Positions 10,715 to 22,800 of a stretch of 64,000 nt of DNA are shown here, in pieces; position 1 is the first letter of the stretch; each line of letters starts with the position of its first letter. The notes under the pieces are model-generated. The model ran no database searches, was not told the origin of the DNA, and worked only from the letters and a program-made list of their open reading frames with translations. Origin of the DNA: Nereocystis luetkeana (Eukaryota; Sar; Phaeophyceae; Laminariales; Laminariaceae); the NCBI GenBank assembly GCA_031213475.1, contig JARUPZ010000031.1:250501-314500 (forward strand), read 5' to 3'. A program made the translations under genes and the position numbers.

Positions 10715-12145
10715 TGCGTAATTGGTTCTGCCCTTCGTTTTTCTAGTTCGTGTTTTTCCGCTCGTGAAACGAACGAACTATTGTGAGGAAAAATTGAAGG
10801 GCTCTAAGGACTGCTTTTTCGCTGAAAACCCGCGATTTACTCGGCGGGACGGTCAAATATACCGGTAGACTCCTCAAGATGCTCCCCTTAGTTTTCCGAA
10901 AGCTTTCTTGAGCGCTTTTCGGCTTCTCCAGGGTCGTAGTTTGACGGTTCGTCCATATTGCCAGTTCTTAGGGTATTCTGATTTTTTCACCAAAAAACTT
11001 CGCAAGATCCTTTATTTCTGGCCCCAATTCTGACAAGCAATCTTATTTTGACCCTCCAGAGAAAACTGATTGGCTGCGCCGAAAAATTACAAGACTCTGG
11101 AAAAACGTAAATAAACTGTTCGAGAAAGCTCTCGGGAATTCCGGCGGGGGGGGCATCCTGAGGCGTCTATCGGCGTTTTTCACTACCCCCGCCGAGTGTA
11201 ACGCACATATTCGGCCTAAAAACTCAGTTCCTGAAGCCCAAAAAAATATAGTTCGTCTTAGGACCGGCGATCAGTCGGGCGAGTCCTCTCGCCGTGCAGG
11301 TCTACGGCGAAGTGGTGTGTACTGTCTGCAGTATTCGGTGGGGTTTTTTTTGTGCTCTTTCCGGATCACAGCCGCCGCCGTGGCCTGTGCAGACGAGAAC
11401 CCGAGAGTAAAAGAAATGTGGGGAGCATGCGGGCGAGGCTGCGCGCTCATTTGTTGGGTCATTGGCAGGGGAGGCTGCCGAAATGCTCGGGATGCCAGGG
11501 AAAGGGGGTGCCACAGGGCGTCTCGACAGTCGCGGGAGAGAGCTGCCTGCAGACAGGCACACTTCCTACTTGACCGGGGGTAGAAGAGGGGGGGAGGGGG
11601 TGGCGGGATGGGGGGGGGGGGGGGTGTACTCGATAGGAGAGATGTACTCGATATCATCCATGGCCGTAGTCGTACGACCATAGATCCTCGCATCCCTACA
11701 AGGCCGGGACGGAGCACGTCGGGTTTTCACCGATCAGGCCGACACTGCTTGCACCAAGCGCGAAGCGCCGTGAGGTGTTGGGCGAGTCGCATGAAGGGTG
11801 AGCTGCATCCTGCTAAGAACCGCTTTAGAGACGGATTTTCTTGCATATGGAGGACAGCCTCAATACATTGATTTATTTCTGGTGTGGCCAGTTTCCAGAG
11901 ACAGCAATGGGTGTGCTATGTAACTGCCTCGTGGGTGCCTCACCATATACACACTACGTGATACGATTATCCCCCTTGTGCGGAGTAAAGGTTTTCCCCG
12001 CACAAAATTATCTAACTTGACCGCCAGCCGGGGTAACCGCCAAAAAAAAAACGATACCCTGGCTATCTAGCTCACGCAGTGAGAGGCGTGTTTTAAAGCG
12101 TCGTCGCCAACCGACGCCAACCCAACCTATATTTTTATATATATA
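10715..12145. other. Intergenic, no gene identified
   Basis: 10800-11260 is AT-rich with no coding signal. 11270-11870 is GC-richer with overlapping open frames on both strands, none recognised. Near 11605-11665 a G-run is followed by GTACTCGATA and GTACTCGATATCAT, a motif seen again beside the poly-G tract at 40741. Confidence 0.5.
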
Positions 12146-12154
12146 TACCAGGTA
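12146..12154. repeat. TACCWGGTA 9-mer
   Basis: Exact copy inside an AT-rich run. Confidence 0.8.
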
Positions 12155-12159
12155 TATAA

Positions 12160-14215
12160 TATAGGAGGAGGGGGGGGGGGTGGTAAGAGGCACCGATTCA
12201 CCTGGAGGCACGGCAGTTGTTAAGATCAGGACATGCGGAAGACTCTGTATCCCTGGACAGGTCTGTTCATTAAGTCGGTACTCGTTGGTACTCACGTTGT
12301 TGTTTGCTTAGAGATAGAAGAGCAGTTGTATTCCTTTCGTGCACGACGGAAACTGAGGCCACGCTCATGCCTCTCTAGAAACCCCTGGTTTTCCTCCTAA
12401 TATACGCCTTCCAAGTACTACAAATACGATCCCAGAGCCAGTACCCAGGTAATTACCGGGCTTCCAACCTCATGCAAAGCAGTATCACAACACAGGGCAG
12501 GGATGGTTAGTTCGCTCTTCGTTTTTGGCGAAATATTACCTCTTTCATTGCCCCCGGAATGATTCTATACCATTTCCAAGTATTTTCCTCCAAAACCGTG
12601 GATGCAAAGAGCACTAAAAGCGGTTAACAACATATGCTGGGGTTTTCGAATGACCAGAGTATGTTCCTGTGAATAGAATCCACGCGTAACATACATACGC
12701 TCTTTTGGGCTGTTTCGAGGAAGCCTCGCGCCGAGCATCGAATGTGCTGTATGGAAAGAAAAAGAAACGGAACTCGCAGTAAAGCACGTGTTCGGGTACA
12801 TTCTCCTTTTTCTTCGTGCAGGGGAGTCACATCGACAACCAACCGTACGCGCGAAGGAGCGGCGCGTCCCCTCCGCGATGACAGTTTTGTCGTCGTGGTA
12901 TATACATCCATCCTAAATACCCGGTACGTTAAAACCTTTTCTGGACGGTTTTCGCATGTATGTACATCCCTCGTATACCGTTACCGTGGTGCACTGACCG
13001 TCAGACAGATTAAAAAGGAACCGCTTGCACTTGCAACTTGCAACACGCATCGTTTTTCATACCGGGGTACTTCTGGTCGCTGAAAGTTGGTATCCTGGTA
13101 TTGTAACGACCGTCCAGCGCAAATATTCAGGCCGTACACTGGGGAACGGCACGGCAACGCATATCGTTGGCGCTGCACTTCAGTTCGTACTCACTTTTGT
13201 TTGCCCTGTAGCTTGTTCGGCACACGGCTCCCTTTCGACTTATCCGTGTCGCCTATCTTGCTTGTCGTGCTCGCATTGTCTGTGACCTACCCCACGCCGC
13301 AAATTAGTGTGTACTGCATGTAAGGCAGCACTCCATTCTTGTCCGATACGTGAGACTTAGATTTTTTCACTCAAAGTATATCTCCCCAAAAAACATTATT
13401 TTGTACGTCACGGACGATGTTCTGTTGTCTGTCTAAGGTCTGTTTTCTCTCACTCAAATTTTGCCTCCCAGGCGTGACTGCCCTTTGTTTCCGATTGTGT
13501 GATGTGAGTGACGTACTCATGGGCTATAGATATAGATAACATAGTCTGCAGTTTTGTAGCCTTAGGAACACGAGAATAATCCAAAGAATGGATTATCCCG
13601 GCGATATTCCGTTAGTCGAGAGTAACGTTCTTTAGGAATCTTCTCTAGGACGGATTGCCCGTTAGACGGGAGTAATGCTCCTTGATGGAGATAGGACCAT
13701 AAATTGATAAGTTATTAGGCTAGCAGAAGAGCGATCGGTAGCCATAGGAAAGTTCTGTAGGAGTACATCAGATAAGAGGAATTTACGAAAGCTTGCGGCG
13801 TGGGGTGGGACGAGTATATCTGGGTGTCGAGCCACTCCCCCCTACCTCTCACTTCTCTACCAGAGCACCTCCTCAGCTCTCGCCATCAACAAAGAAGATC
13901 TAAATCAGAAGAAGCGAAGCACCGCTTCCCAGCTCCCAGATACTTCGTACACTTGCGTCCCTTACCCCTACCCTTACCCTCACCTCGACCATCGCTTCAC
14001 AATTGTTTGTGTTATGTCCGATGGTCTCGAACGATTGACCCCCGTCCGGCCAAGGGCATCGATCGCCGGAACACAAACGGTCGGTCTGCGCCAATTTCAA
14101 CCTTCTGGGAGGCAGTGTGCGTTGAGCACCACCACGATTTGCCTGAAAGCCGACGCGGCCAGTGTTCCCCCAAGCCCTTTCACAAAAAAAACACATCTTA
14201 TCGCCTCTCTCACCG
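12160..14215. other. Intergenic, no gene identified
   Basis: Scattered open frames shorter than 115 codons, with no family signatures. At 13555-13700 there are two imperfect copies of a GGATTATCCCGGCGATATTC / GACGGATTGCCCGTTAGACG block. Confidence 0.45.
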
Positions 14216-14219
14216 TAGC

Positions 14220-14400
14220 GCCAGGCAGTGTAAGGGTCTTACCTACCGAGGAATTGAGGTAAAAGATTGGTCTACTGTATTACCCAGCCCAGGGCAATGC
14301 TTATAACACTATCTCCCCCTCTGGACGGGGGGATCTTTGGGGCGTCGGTACCCCATACGACGGCCGTACGCTGACGTTTCGTTTCAATACCTGGGGAACC
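14220..14400 (-). repeat. Family F repeat, copy 1
   Basis: Shares, at roughly 75% by eye, the order TTACCTAC, TTACCCAGC(C/T)CAGGG, CCCCCTCTG, TTTGGGGCGTCGGTACC and CGTTTCAATACC with 35225-35400. Tentatively tRNA-derived (see the next entry). Confidence 0.6.
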
Positions 14401-14454
14401 AGGGAGATGTGCTTTTAGGGACGCACGCGCAATGCAAGCGTTTCTGCAAAAGAA

Positions 14455-14550
14455 AAGTTCGAAGTGAGATTCGAACCCGTGTCCTGACGCCAAATGTGAG
14501 GTGTGAGCTATAGAGGTAATCCAGTACCCAGCCCAGGGTTATCCTTGTAA
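14455..14550 (-). repeat. tRNA-like SINE piece (box A and box B)
   Basis: On the minus strand there is TATAGCTCAC (box A-like) and then CGGGTTCGAATCTCAC (strong box B / T-loop consensus), followed by TTCGAAC and TTTTC like a Pol III terminator. The D-arm region is too short and the acceptor halves do not pair, so this is not a working tRNA gene. The adjacent ACCCAGCCCAGGG core links it to family F. Confidence 0.45.
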
Positions 14551-14559
14551 TAGCGGCCA

Positions 14560-16350
14560 CTTCAACAAGCACAGCCGTCCCGTTGGCGGCGTCGAACGCC
14601 TTGGAGCAGCCAGCTATATCCATCCCGTTGTCAGCCTCGCGTGGTGCGCTTCCCCTCAAGGGCACCCGCCCCACTCCCCCGGGCGCAGCATCGCCAAACG
14701 TCCGCACCTCGCGGCCGACCCCCTCTACCCGCGGTCGCTACTTTCGCATTGCCCTTGCAACATTAAGCCGCCTCCACTTTCCCCCCCCATCAGCAGCGCA
14801 GTAAGGGTAGACCGTGAGCTGCTCAACCCCCGACGGGAACGCGTTGTTAGGAATGTCGGCAATTCTACGCCAGAGAAGATTACCATGCCCTGCTGTACCT
14901 CCAGTCGCACGCGGTGTTGTTGTTGTGGATGATGGATGTGGGGGTGTTCGAGGCATTGACCGTCGAAGCCAGGGCCAAAGGGACGACTGCGGAAGCTGAT
15001 AGTGCCGAAAAGGGTAGGTGTACTCGTCGTCTGGGCGCCACTGGGGGGGCACTTATTTCCTCGGCCTCGGTGGTACTCGCCACTGCCGCCGACGCCGTAT
15101 CCGGGGGGAAATTTGACGACCAGCGTGGCCCATCTCTCCTTGTTTCCGACCGAGCGCAACGCCGCGATAAGGGGGCCTTCAAAAACTTAACCGCGTGGGG
15201 GCACGCAAACAACGCACGGTCGCGCTTTAGCCTCCTTCGAAGTTTTTTTGGGTGGATTTTTTCGGCCTTGTGTCCTCCCCTCGCCTGGAGCACCCAATCA
15301 GCCACGGGAGCAGGAGGACTATTTCACCGCTCCCGACGAGCTCGATCCTCTTTCTTTCGCCTCTTGATGCGGCCGTCTGGCGAGTGCAGCGGTGCCGACG
15401 AAATGTGTACCTCAGCTTGATCGCCCGCCGGAGCGAGTCCAGCGTCGCCTATACTCCCGGTTCAGCCGGTAGTCTTCCTACAAAGTATATTCTGGTAGCC
15501 GTCATTGATGTTGCCTAGCACCTGGACGCTCAGACGCGCGCGTGCACCCGCCAGCTGCGGCTGGCTACTCTTCTCGGCCGTGAAGCGTTGCTGCTTGCTA
15601 CAGATGTTCCCGGGAAACGTCGTGGAATGGTGACCCCACCATCAAAGTAACATGGTCCCATCTGTACCCAAAACCCCCCGTCTGCGCAGGTCTGCGTCAG
15701 CTTTGACCCCCCCCTCCCATCCACGCGGCCCGACTGCGTCCCGTCTCCTGTGCTGAACCCCGCTGCCGGCTGTCGGGCAGCGACCCGTTGCTGGTCCTGC
15801 GCCGTTCGGGAGGGCCCCCGACAGGAAGGCGCGCGTAATACACGTGGCGATACAGCGCGCGTGTAGCATGTGGCGCCCGCTTCCACATGATAAACCCACC
15901 GCCCGACAGCCTCGTTGGAGCGTCACAAGATAAACCCCGCACGCTCTAATACGTCGATCCGGCTGTCGCCGAGCAAAACACCCGGGCGCGTCGCGTTCCC
16001 GGACGCCCCGCCCAACGTCCTGGGGATCCTCCAGCTTGTGCCGCACCGGTCGGTAACTTAGTAGGCCCTCCGCCGTTCCTTAGGAGTCCCCTCCCATCGC
16101 GTCTCTGGCTCTCTGTCCTTTCTAGCCCGCCCACTCCGCCGGTCCGCGGCGCACCGGGGTTGACTGCAACCCTTGGCGACGCCACTTGCCTTGCTTCTTC
16201 CTCCTTCCTTTCCTCCATGCAGGATTGGCCCTCTCCACTGCCGCCCTCCCATTGTCTACTCCATTTATTCGCTGTAGATGTACACACGGTCGCTCCTGCG
16301 TTAATATCGTGCTTCCTTTTTGCCATTTCCAATGATCTCTGCGCAGCATA
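14560..16350. other. GC-rich island, genes not resolved
   Basis: A clearly GC-richer block between AT-rich flanks, with open frames up to 168 codons on both strands. Minus-strand segments such as RTFGDAAPGGVGRVPLRG and IADIPNNAFPSGVEQLTV look protein-like, but I could not connect them by splice sites or recognise a family. It may be a diverged gene or a decayed element. Confidence 0.3.
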
Positions 16351-17600
16351 ATGTAATTAAGCGTCTATCTAGTATATAGGGGAGCCCAGAAAAAAATCCA
16401 TGACCAACACTCCGTTTTTTCAGATTCGGCCCTCTGTGGGCGGGAAGAGGACGTCACAGCCACACTAACACCAAGTGGCATTCTGAGTAGGGGGTTATTA
16501 GTTTACATCCCCTCCCTCAGGGGCATCTCACGGTTCCTGTTGAACATGACCGTGCATATATTCTCTTTCAGCCGTTGGAGAGCCAAAAAATACCGCACCG
16601 CAGATGAGACCGGTGGTCGGAAACTTGCAGACATATGTTTCGTTGTGCATGTCAGACGGGGCAGTGTACCACCGACATTAATTTGCGTCTGTGGAAGCTT
16701 GTATGGCGACATACTATGTTGAACATATTTAACCGGCCCTCGGAGGGCAAGGGGGGGGTACAGCAGTAGTAAAGCTAGCTGTGTTATATCTATTGTGCAC
16801 ACCAGGTATCTATCATCTACTACTGCAGCAGTACGTAGTAGATCCTACATAATAACCTGACGTTCGTTGTGATATGACCTCGTATCGCGCAGAACCTGTC
16901 TGTGTAGACTACGTACAGATCCAGCCCAACACATGGCATACTGTAAATAAGTGTAGATCCTGCTGGTTTTATTTTTTATGGCTCCCACGCGGCAACATAA
17001 TGAGCTACGATCGATAACAACATAGATAGATCACGCAGATGAATGAAATACTGGTATATATATATATGTATGCCCTCACATGTCTACTAGATCTTGAAGT
17101 CGGAACCGATGATATGTCCAAGGTGTGTGCACACTTTTCCACAGCAGTAGTAATAATGCGAGATCCAAAACCTGGGCCGGATTCCCGTTGATGATATGAA
17201 ACACATCGTACATAATATATATATATATGTTGTTGTGTGCGTAAAGTATAAAGTAGTACATGCAATAGGCACCACAGAAGCTGTTGTTCGTTGTCGCAGA
17301 GGAGGGCGCGCCGCCGGTCTTCCTCCGCTCTTCTTCTGACTATCTATCTACCTGGTACTCGTACAACAGTACGCAGAGTTAAACGCTGAAGTAATAGCCA
17401 GTCACACTCAGTCAGTCAGTTCAGCCATCAGCCCAGCCAGTCAGGCACAGGTATACTAAACTGTAGTACTACTACCAGGTACAGTACTACTGCACTCCGA
17501 CAACCCTTCCTCCTCCTCTTCTTCTGTTTTTTTACATTCAATTCTCAATTCTGGATCGGTTTTTCTTCTCGATTGCAGTACGTGTAAAATATACTCCGAG

Positions 17601-17623
17601 TACCAGGTACCTGGTACCTGGTA
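17601..17623. repeat. Three overlapping TACCWGGTA units
   Basis: TACCAGGTA, TACCTGGTA and TACCTGGTA in series, each sharing its terminal TA with the next. This is what repeated insertion of a 7-bp unit at the same TA would leave. Confidence 0.9.
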
Positions 17624-18391
17624 ATACAATAATAATAATGTTCATGTTGGTGTTCTTCTCTTTTGCAAATTTACCAGTGATATTAAATACCAGTACTGCT
17701 GCTGTAGTACAAGTACAAGTATATACGATATACGAGCAACAACAGCTGAACTACTACTCGCACTATATATTGTACTGTTGTTGTGCAGACTTCAGAGTTC
17801 AGACATGACGAACGTTCAGTTCTCACCAAAGATGTCGGGAGACAGGACCTTTCAACCCTTGACAGACAGCGGCTTTGCCTTGACAAGCCGTGACTGACAC
17901 CAACACGCTAGATTTTAGTGTGTAACACTTCGGCCCTACACCCTTCACAGCGCATGTTTTGCCTTGCTTGACGTGTCTCCCGACATATATATTTGGTTAA
18001 ATAAGGTTTATCACTTCACAGGAGTACAGGTATTCGTTCATTCTTAATTTCTCACCCATACGTAAACCGGTACCTCTCTACGGGTACCGGTATCTACAGC
18101 AGTAGTATCTCGTTTCTCTTCTTCTTGTTGTTGTCTGCGTCGCTCTCCCACGCTCACTCACTGCTGACCGTCTCGGATTTATCAACTAGTCAGTCATCAT
18201 GGGCATGGACGCGATGATGGGGGGGGCGCGACACAGAAGAATGGGCACAGAGCAGTAGGATAATAACCAATAACACCACCTACTACTACCTAAAACAGTT
18301 CCTGCAGGTACATACATATTCGCATGATATCGAAGGAAAACCCAAAAAAAGCCAAACCATTATTTATGTACGTGCCAGGTGTATACATTTG

Positions 18392-18407
18392 TACCAGGTA
18401 CCTGGTA
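18392..18407. repeat. Two overlapping TACCWGGTA units
   Basis: TACCAGGTACCTGGTA, a perfect 16-bp palindrome. The same arrangement occurs at 52737. Confidence 0.9.
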
Positions 18408-19878
18408 TAGTGCAACAGCCTTCGCGAAAAATGTGGACATCCGCAGGAAAATTCTGCACAGAAAGAGGTAAGCAAAATTAATCGTTCGCAATATTTTCTT
18501 CGCGGTCCCCATCTCTCAGCAACTGCGACGACTACCTAGCTACAGAGTACACTACGCTCGGAAAAGTAGAAGTATACTCCTCCTAGTCGTGTGCACGTAG
18601 CCCAATCCTCCCCGCTGGCTCGAGAGCCCTAGCTACGAGTGACTGTTATCATGCACGTCCCAACAAGACACAGAGCCCCACGCAGGCACACAGCAGCATG
18701 AATGATGTGTACCAGGTCGCGCGCAAAACGCGAACACTTTTTTCCCCTTGATTGTTCACGAAATCGTTTGTCTGTGTCGTACAGAAACACCCCCCTGCCA
18801 GATTGGTAGATTGTATTTTTTTTATATGGGTTCATGTTCTCCATTTATTTGGATTTTTAGATCTAATATTTTCAAGATTATTTCAACATTTTTATTTAAC
18901 TATTCTTTTCTGTTTCTCGGTGTGCAATTTGTCTGAGATTTGTGTTCCGGCTTGTGTGCACGAAAATGTGTCACGGGTCACGGGGGGTCGTGGTGGGGGG
19001 TGCCCTGCCCCGTTCATATGTAGTACCCAATGTATGCTTGGCATACACAAATGCATGCCGTGCATACCTCTGCTTATCTCGCACAGTACCTATAAGCAGA
19101 GCTGTAGTTAGGTTGAAGGAAATCAGGTTGGCGCTACGGATGATGTCGGTTGTCGACTATCGATGGGTGGAACAAGGCAGAAGGGTACACAGAAGAAGGT
19201 AGAAAACGTGCTGCTGTAACTGTAAAAAAAAAAACTGTTCCTCCGAAGAGCCCGATGTCGACCAATAAAGAACCGCTATTTTTGTTCCAAATTGAACAAA
19301 TTATAAACGTGCTTTATTATTATGACCAATAATGAAACCGCCAAAATTATGACCCGGATGACGTCATGCATCCGCTAGATCGCCAGATTTTAATTTTGAA
19401 TTTTCGGCAAGACCAATTTTCCCGCCCGATAAATCTCACGATCTACGAGAGGGTGTCATCAGCAGCAGAGATATACTCGTACACAGACCAGCAGGCGCAG
19501 CGCAGCCAGAAGCAGTCAGTCCAACACCTCAAAGCTCCATCACCTCTTCTTCTCGTAGTTTCGGGTTTCCTCTCTCTTCTACCCCTCCGGAAACACACCC
19601 CGCGAGCGCCAGCCGTTCACCAACGCCACCTCTCCCTCCCCCCGCTGCTGGCCTGGCTGGAAACTTGAAGAGTCTCTTCCCACCTACTCCTTCCCCCAGC
19701 CCAGCTCGTCGTCCGTACCTAGCCAGACAGAGAGAGATCAAACTACTGCTTCGTACTACAAACTACGACGTATTTTGTGTTTTTTTCGACGTACGATCTA
19801 TCTGGGACAGAGTTGCACAACAACTGCATACAACCACACAGCTTGTTTGTAGATACCGGGCACGAAAACAAGGCCAAG

Positions 19879-22800
19879 ATGGACTCCGAGCAGCAGCAGC
19901 AACTCCAGAGCCTCACCGACTTCTGGAAGGAGCCTTGGACTGCCTCTACCTGGGAAACTTGGAGCAACCAGAACCCAGCCTACCAGGGCCTCCAGCCATC
20001 TTCCTGGATGTACACAAGTGAGAGGAGAGAAGATGATATTGATGTACAGCAGTACAGCAGCAGCAGTAGCAACAACAACCACCCTCCCACATTAATATCA
20101 ATACAGTAGTAGTAGTAGATCAGATGTCTCTGCATGCCGCTTATGTGAGGGTTTTTTCAGGAAGAAATTTGCTCCGTCGCAAGTAGTCTCTCTCCCCATC
20201 ATCGGGGTCTCAAAGCTGGTGCTTGTAAGCTCGTCGTTCATGCCCTCGGCACACATACTACGTGCCCGTCATCGCCGAGTGTTGTATGCTCTCTCTGTGT
20301 ACAAGCACGGACTCCGACCGCTGCTGGGGCGTGCGTGCGTGCGTGCGTGCGTGCGAGCGTGCGTGCGAGCGTGCGAGCGTCCGTGCGTGCGCCAGGACCG
20401 ACATGCGAGCGAGTACAAAATAGTCACGACGAAGGATGCCTGCTGCGGGCGGGACTTAAATATATATATCTTTGAGAGAGAGGGATTTGCCGATTTCCAA
20501 AAATTCGGAACACGCGCGTTTTTTGTTGTTTCTCAGGTTTTCTTTTGTCTTGTCGAGAAACGAGCTCGAGTGTACGTCGTGCGGCGCAAGAGACACGTCC
20601 TACAGTACCCCGCGTTCGCGAACGCAGGATACCGAATGCGACTGACTGATCGGTGTACATGGAGGCATCATCTGTGGCAGAGTTTTTTCGCCGAGAGCTT
20701 TTTTTTTTCACTAGGAAAGTTACCGCCGGGCATTGTCACAGTCTGCGGTGGCATATTTCCGGCCACGGCTGTATGCGTCGTAACGTGCTATTAATACCGT
20801 AGGCTTGAGCCGTACACATTGTACGCGCAGAGCAAGTACCGCTAGTAGTACGTACTACTACTGCTGCTGCGGCTGTTTGCTCTGGCTTTCTGTCTGTAGT
20901 CGAAACCCGTGCATGATGTCAACAATGGAGGTACGTCAGCAAGCACTTTCGGGAAGCGGGGGGGGGGGGGGGGGGCGTCCCTGGCGTACAACCATAAAAA
21001 CAACCAACCAACCAAGTAGTCCCTGCCATGATATTTCTCATACGAATTCACGTTCCACCTACCGAGATATATATGCCGAGTCCCTCTCGTTTCAAATAAA
21101 AAAGTACTGTTCTGAATACCTTCCCCTGCCTCTCAGCTCTGCAGCAGTATATACCTGGTACCTGGTATACCTCAACAACCTCGTACTGAGCCCACCGCTT
21201 GCTGCAAGGACGGCATACATACACATAAATAGCACGCACACAAACATTATGCGACACATGCACAAAAGTATACGAAAACGTGGTAAGAAGATTAGAACGT
21301 TGAACCAGCGAAGTCTCCCGCCCCCACCCGCCCCCCGTTGTCCGCAGGTCACGCGCCTAAGCACGCCAACAACGACAGCCTAGACTTCGACTTCGGTTCA
21401 TTTTCCAGCGACGGCACCTCCGTCTCCGCTTCGTCCAGCATCCCTTCCCCAGAGACGCCTCCGCCCGAGCAGCGCCACCAGCAGCAACAGTGGGCTAACA
21501 GCAACACCACCTACACAAGTAATGGCCGACTCGTCGAGCACCACCATCACCACCACCACCACCACGGCTCCATGGGATCAGTGTCTCCCTCTTCCGGTCT
21601 GACCCCAATAGCGTCCCCGCCGGGCCTCCCCTCGCAGCAGCAGCAGCAGCAGCAGCAGTTCGGGCAGCCCACTACCAGCGGGGGAGTGGGAAACCACTCC
21701 CACCACCCGCACGCCATGCACTCGGTTCGCGCGATAGGCGGCGGTGGCGGTGGGGGGGGGCGCGTCAACACTAGCCGTTCATCGAGCATCGACTCCGACT
21801 CGTCTGCGCTCGGCCTGTTCGGGGGCGGGGGCGGGCCTTGCGCCTTTCAGATCCCAGGCTACCGCACGGTAGAGCTGATGCCGACGGCGCAGCAGCGCCA
21901 GACACTTCAGAAGGTAGAGGGTAGCCTACGATTTGTTTCTTGCGGATGGTTTAATCTTGGCTTTTGCTCTTTTTTTTTAGAACGAGGAAGACGTTTTTTT
22001 TTTTTTTTACGTAGTCTCTGCGCTGTACCACATGACATGGGGGGCGGGGGCGGGACTTGGGCGCGACGGGTTGACAAATTTCCACCCGACAATTTCCAAA
22101 AAAAATATTTTTGTGGGGGAGAACGGGAGGATGGGGGGAGGGGTGGAAATAATGGCCGGCTGCGCGTGGTTGTTGTGTGTTTGTTCACGATTGTTCGCAA
22201 GAGTTTTATCCGCCTGCAGGACTCCCTTCTTCGTTACGCTGCCCGCTGTACCCCCCTCCGTCTCTTGCCGCCGCCGAGCCTCGGTTGTGATAGTTCCGAT
22301 TTGTCGGAAGTGTTCTCATTTTTTTTTTTATCGACCTGATGATGATTTCAATTTTTTTTTCATTTTTTGTTTTGCTCGCGGTCCGAGACCGCACGCTATA
22401 TACGTAGATGCCGTTAAGTGCTTGAGCTCTTGCAACGCCGACTGGTCGACCTGCCACTGCACTCGCTGACGAAGCTAGAAGCAGCGTTGCCCCATACCCG
22501 ACACACACCAGCCTGATTCCGTCACCCGCAAGCACCACGTACCGACGGGTTGAGACTGGGTATGATTCGGGGTCACGTTAATTACCGGTATCTCCGTTCT
22601 CCATCCCCCCTCCGTCCCCACCCCCCCGCCCGCAAATACACCCCCCTAGAAACAGTGTCACACTGCTGCTGCTGCTGCTGTATCGAGTGAACTGCAACCG
22701 GTATACCGTGTGCTATTAGTAGTGATTCGTAGGGATTGTTGGGGCAGGACTGCCGATGCCAGCATACCTGACGCACGATACATTTATACCTACCTGGTAG

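Larger units (their letters stand above)
16360..19860. other. AT-rich intergenic region with 9-mer cluster
   Basis: No gene seen. Contains TACCWGGTA copies at 17349, 17473, 17601, 17608, 17615, 18392 and 18399, short AT runs, and a poly-G run near 18220. 19360-19878 may hold the promoter and 5' UTR of the next gene; no TATA element is convincing. Confidence 0.5.

Noticed and set aside
14455-14530. Functional tRNA gene on the minus strand
   Set aside because: Good box B, but the D-arm is too short and the acceptor ends do not pair; more likely a tRNA-derived repeat.
22427-22512. Extra exon of the Fanzor-like gene
   Set aside because: No in-frame donor before its stop; direct joining of exons 2 and 3 restores the helix-turn-helix motif.
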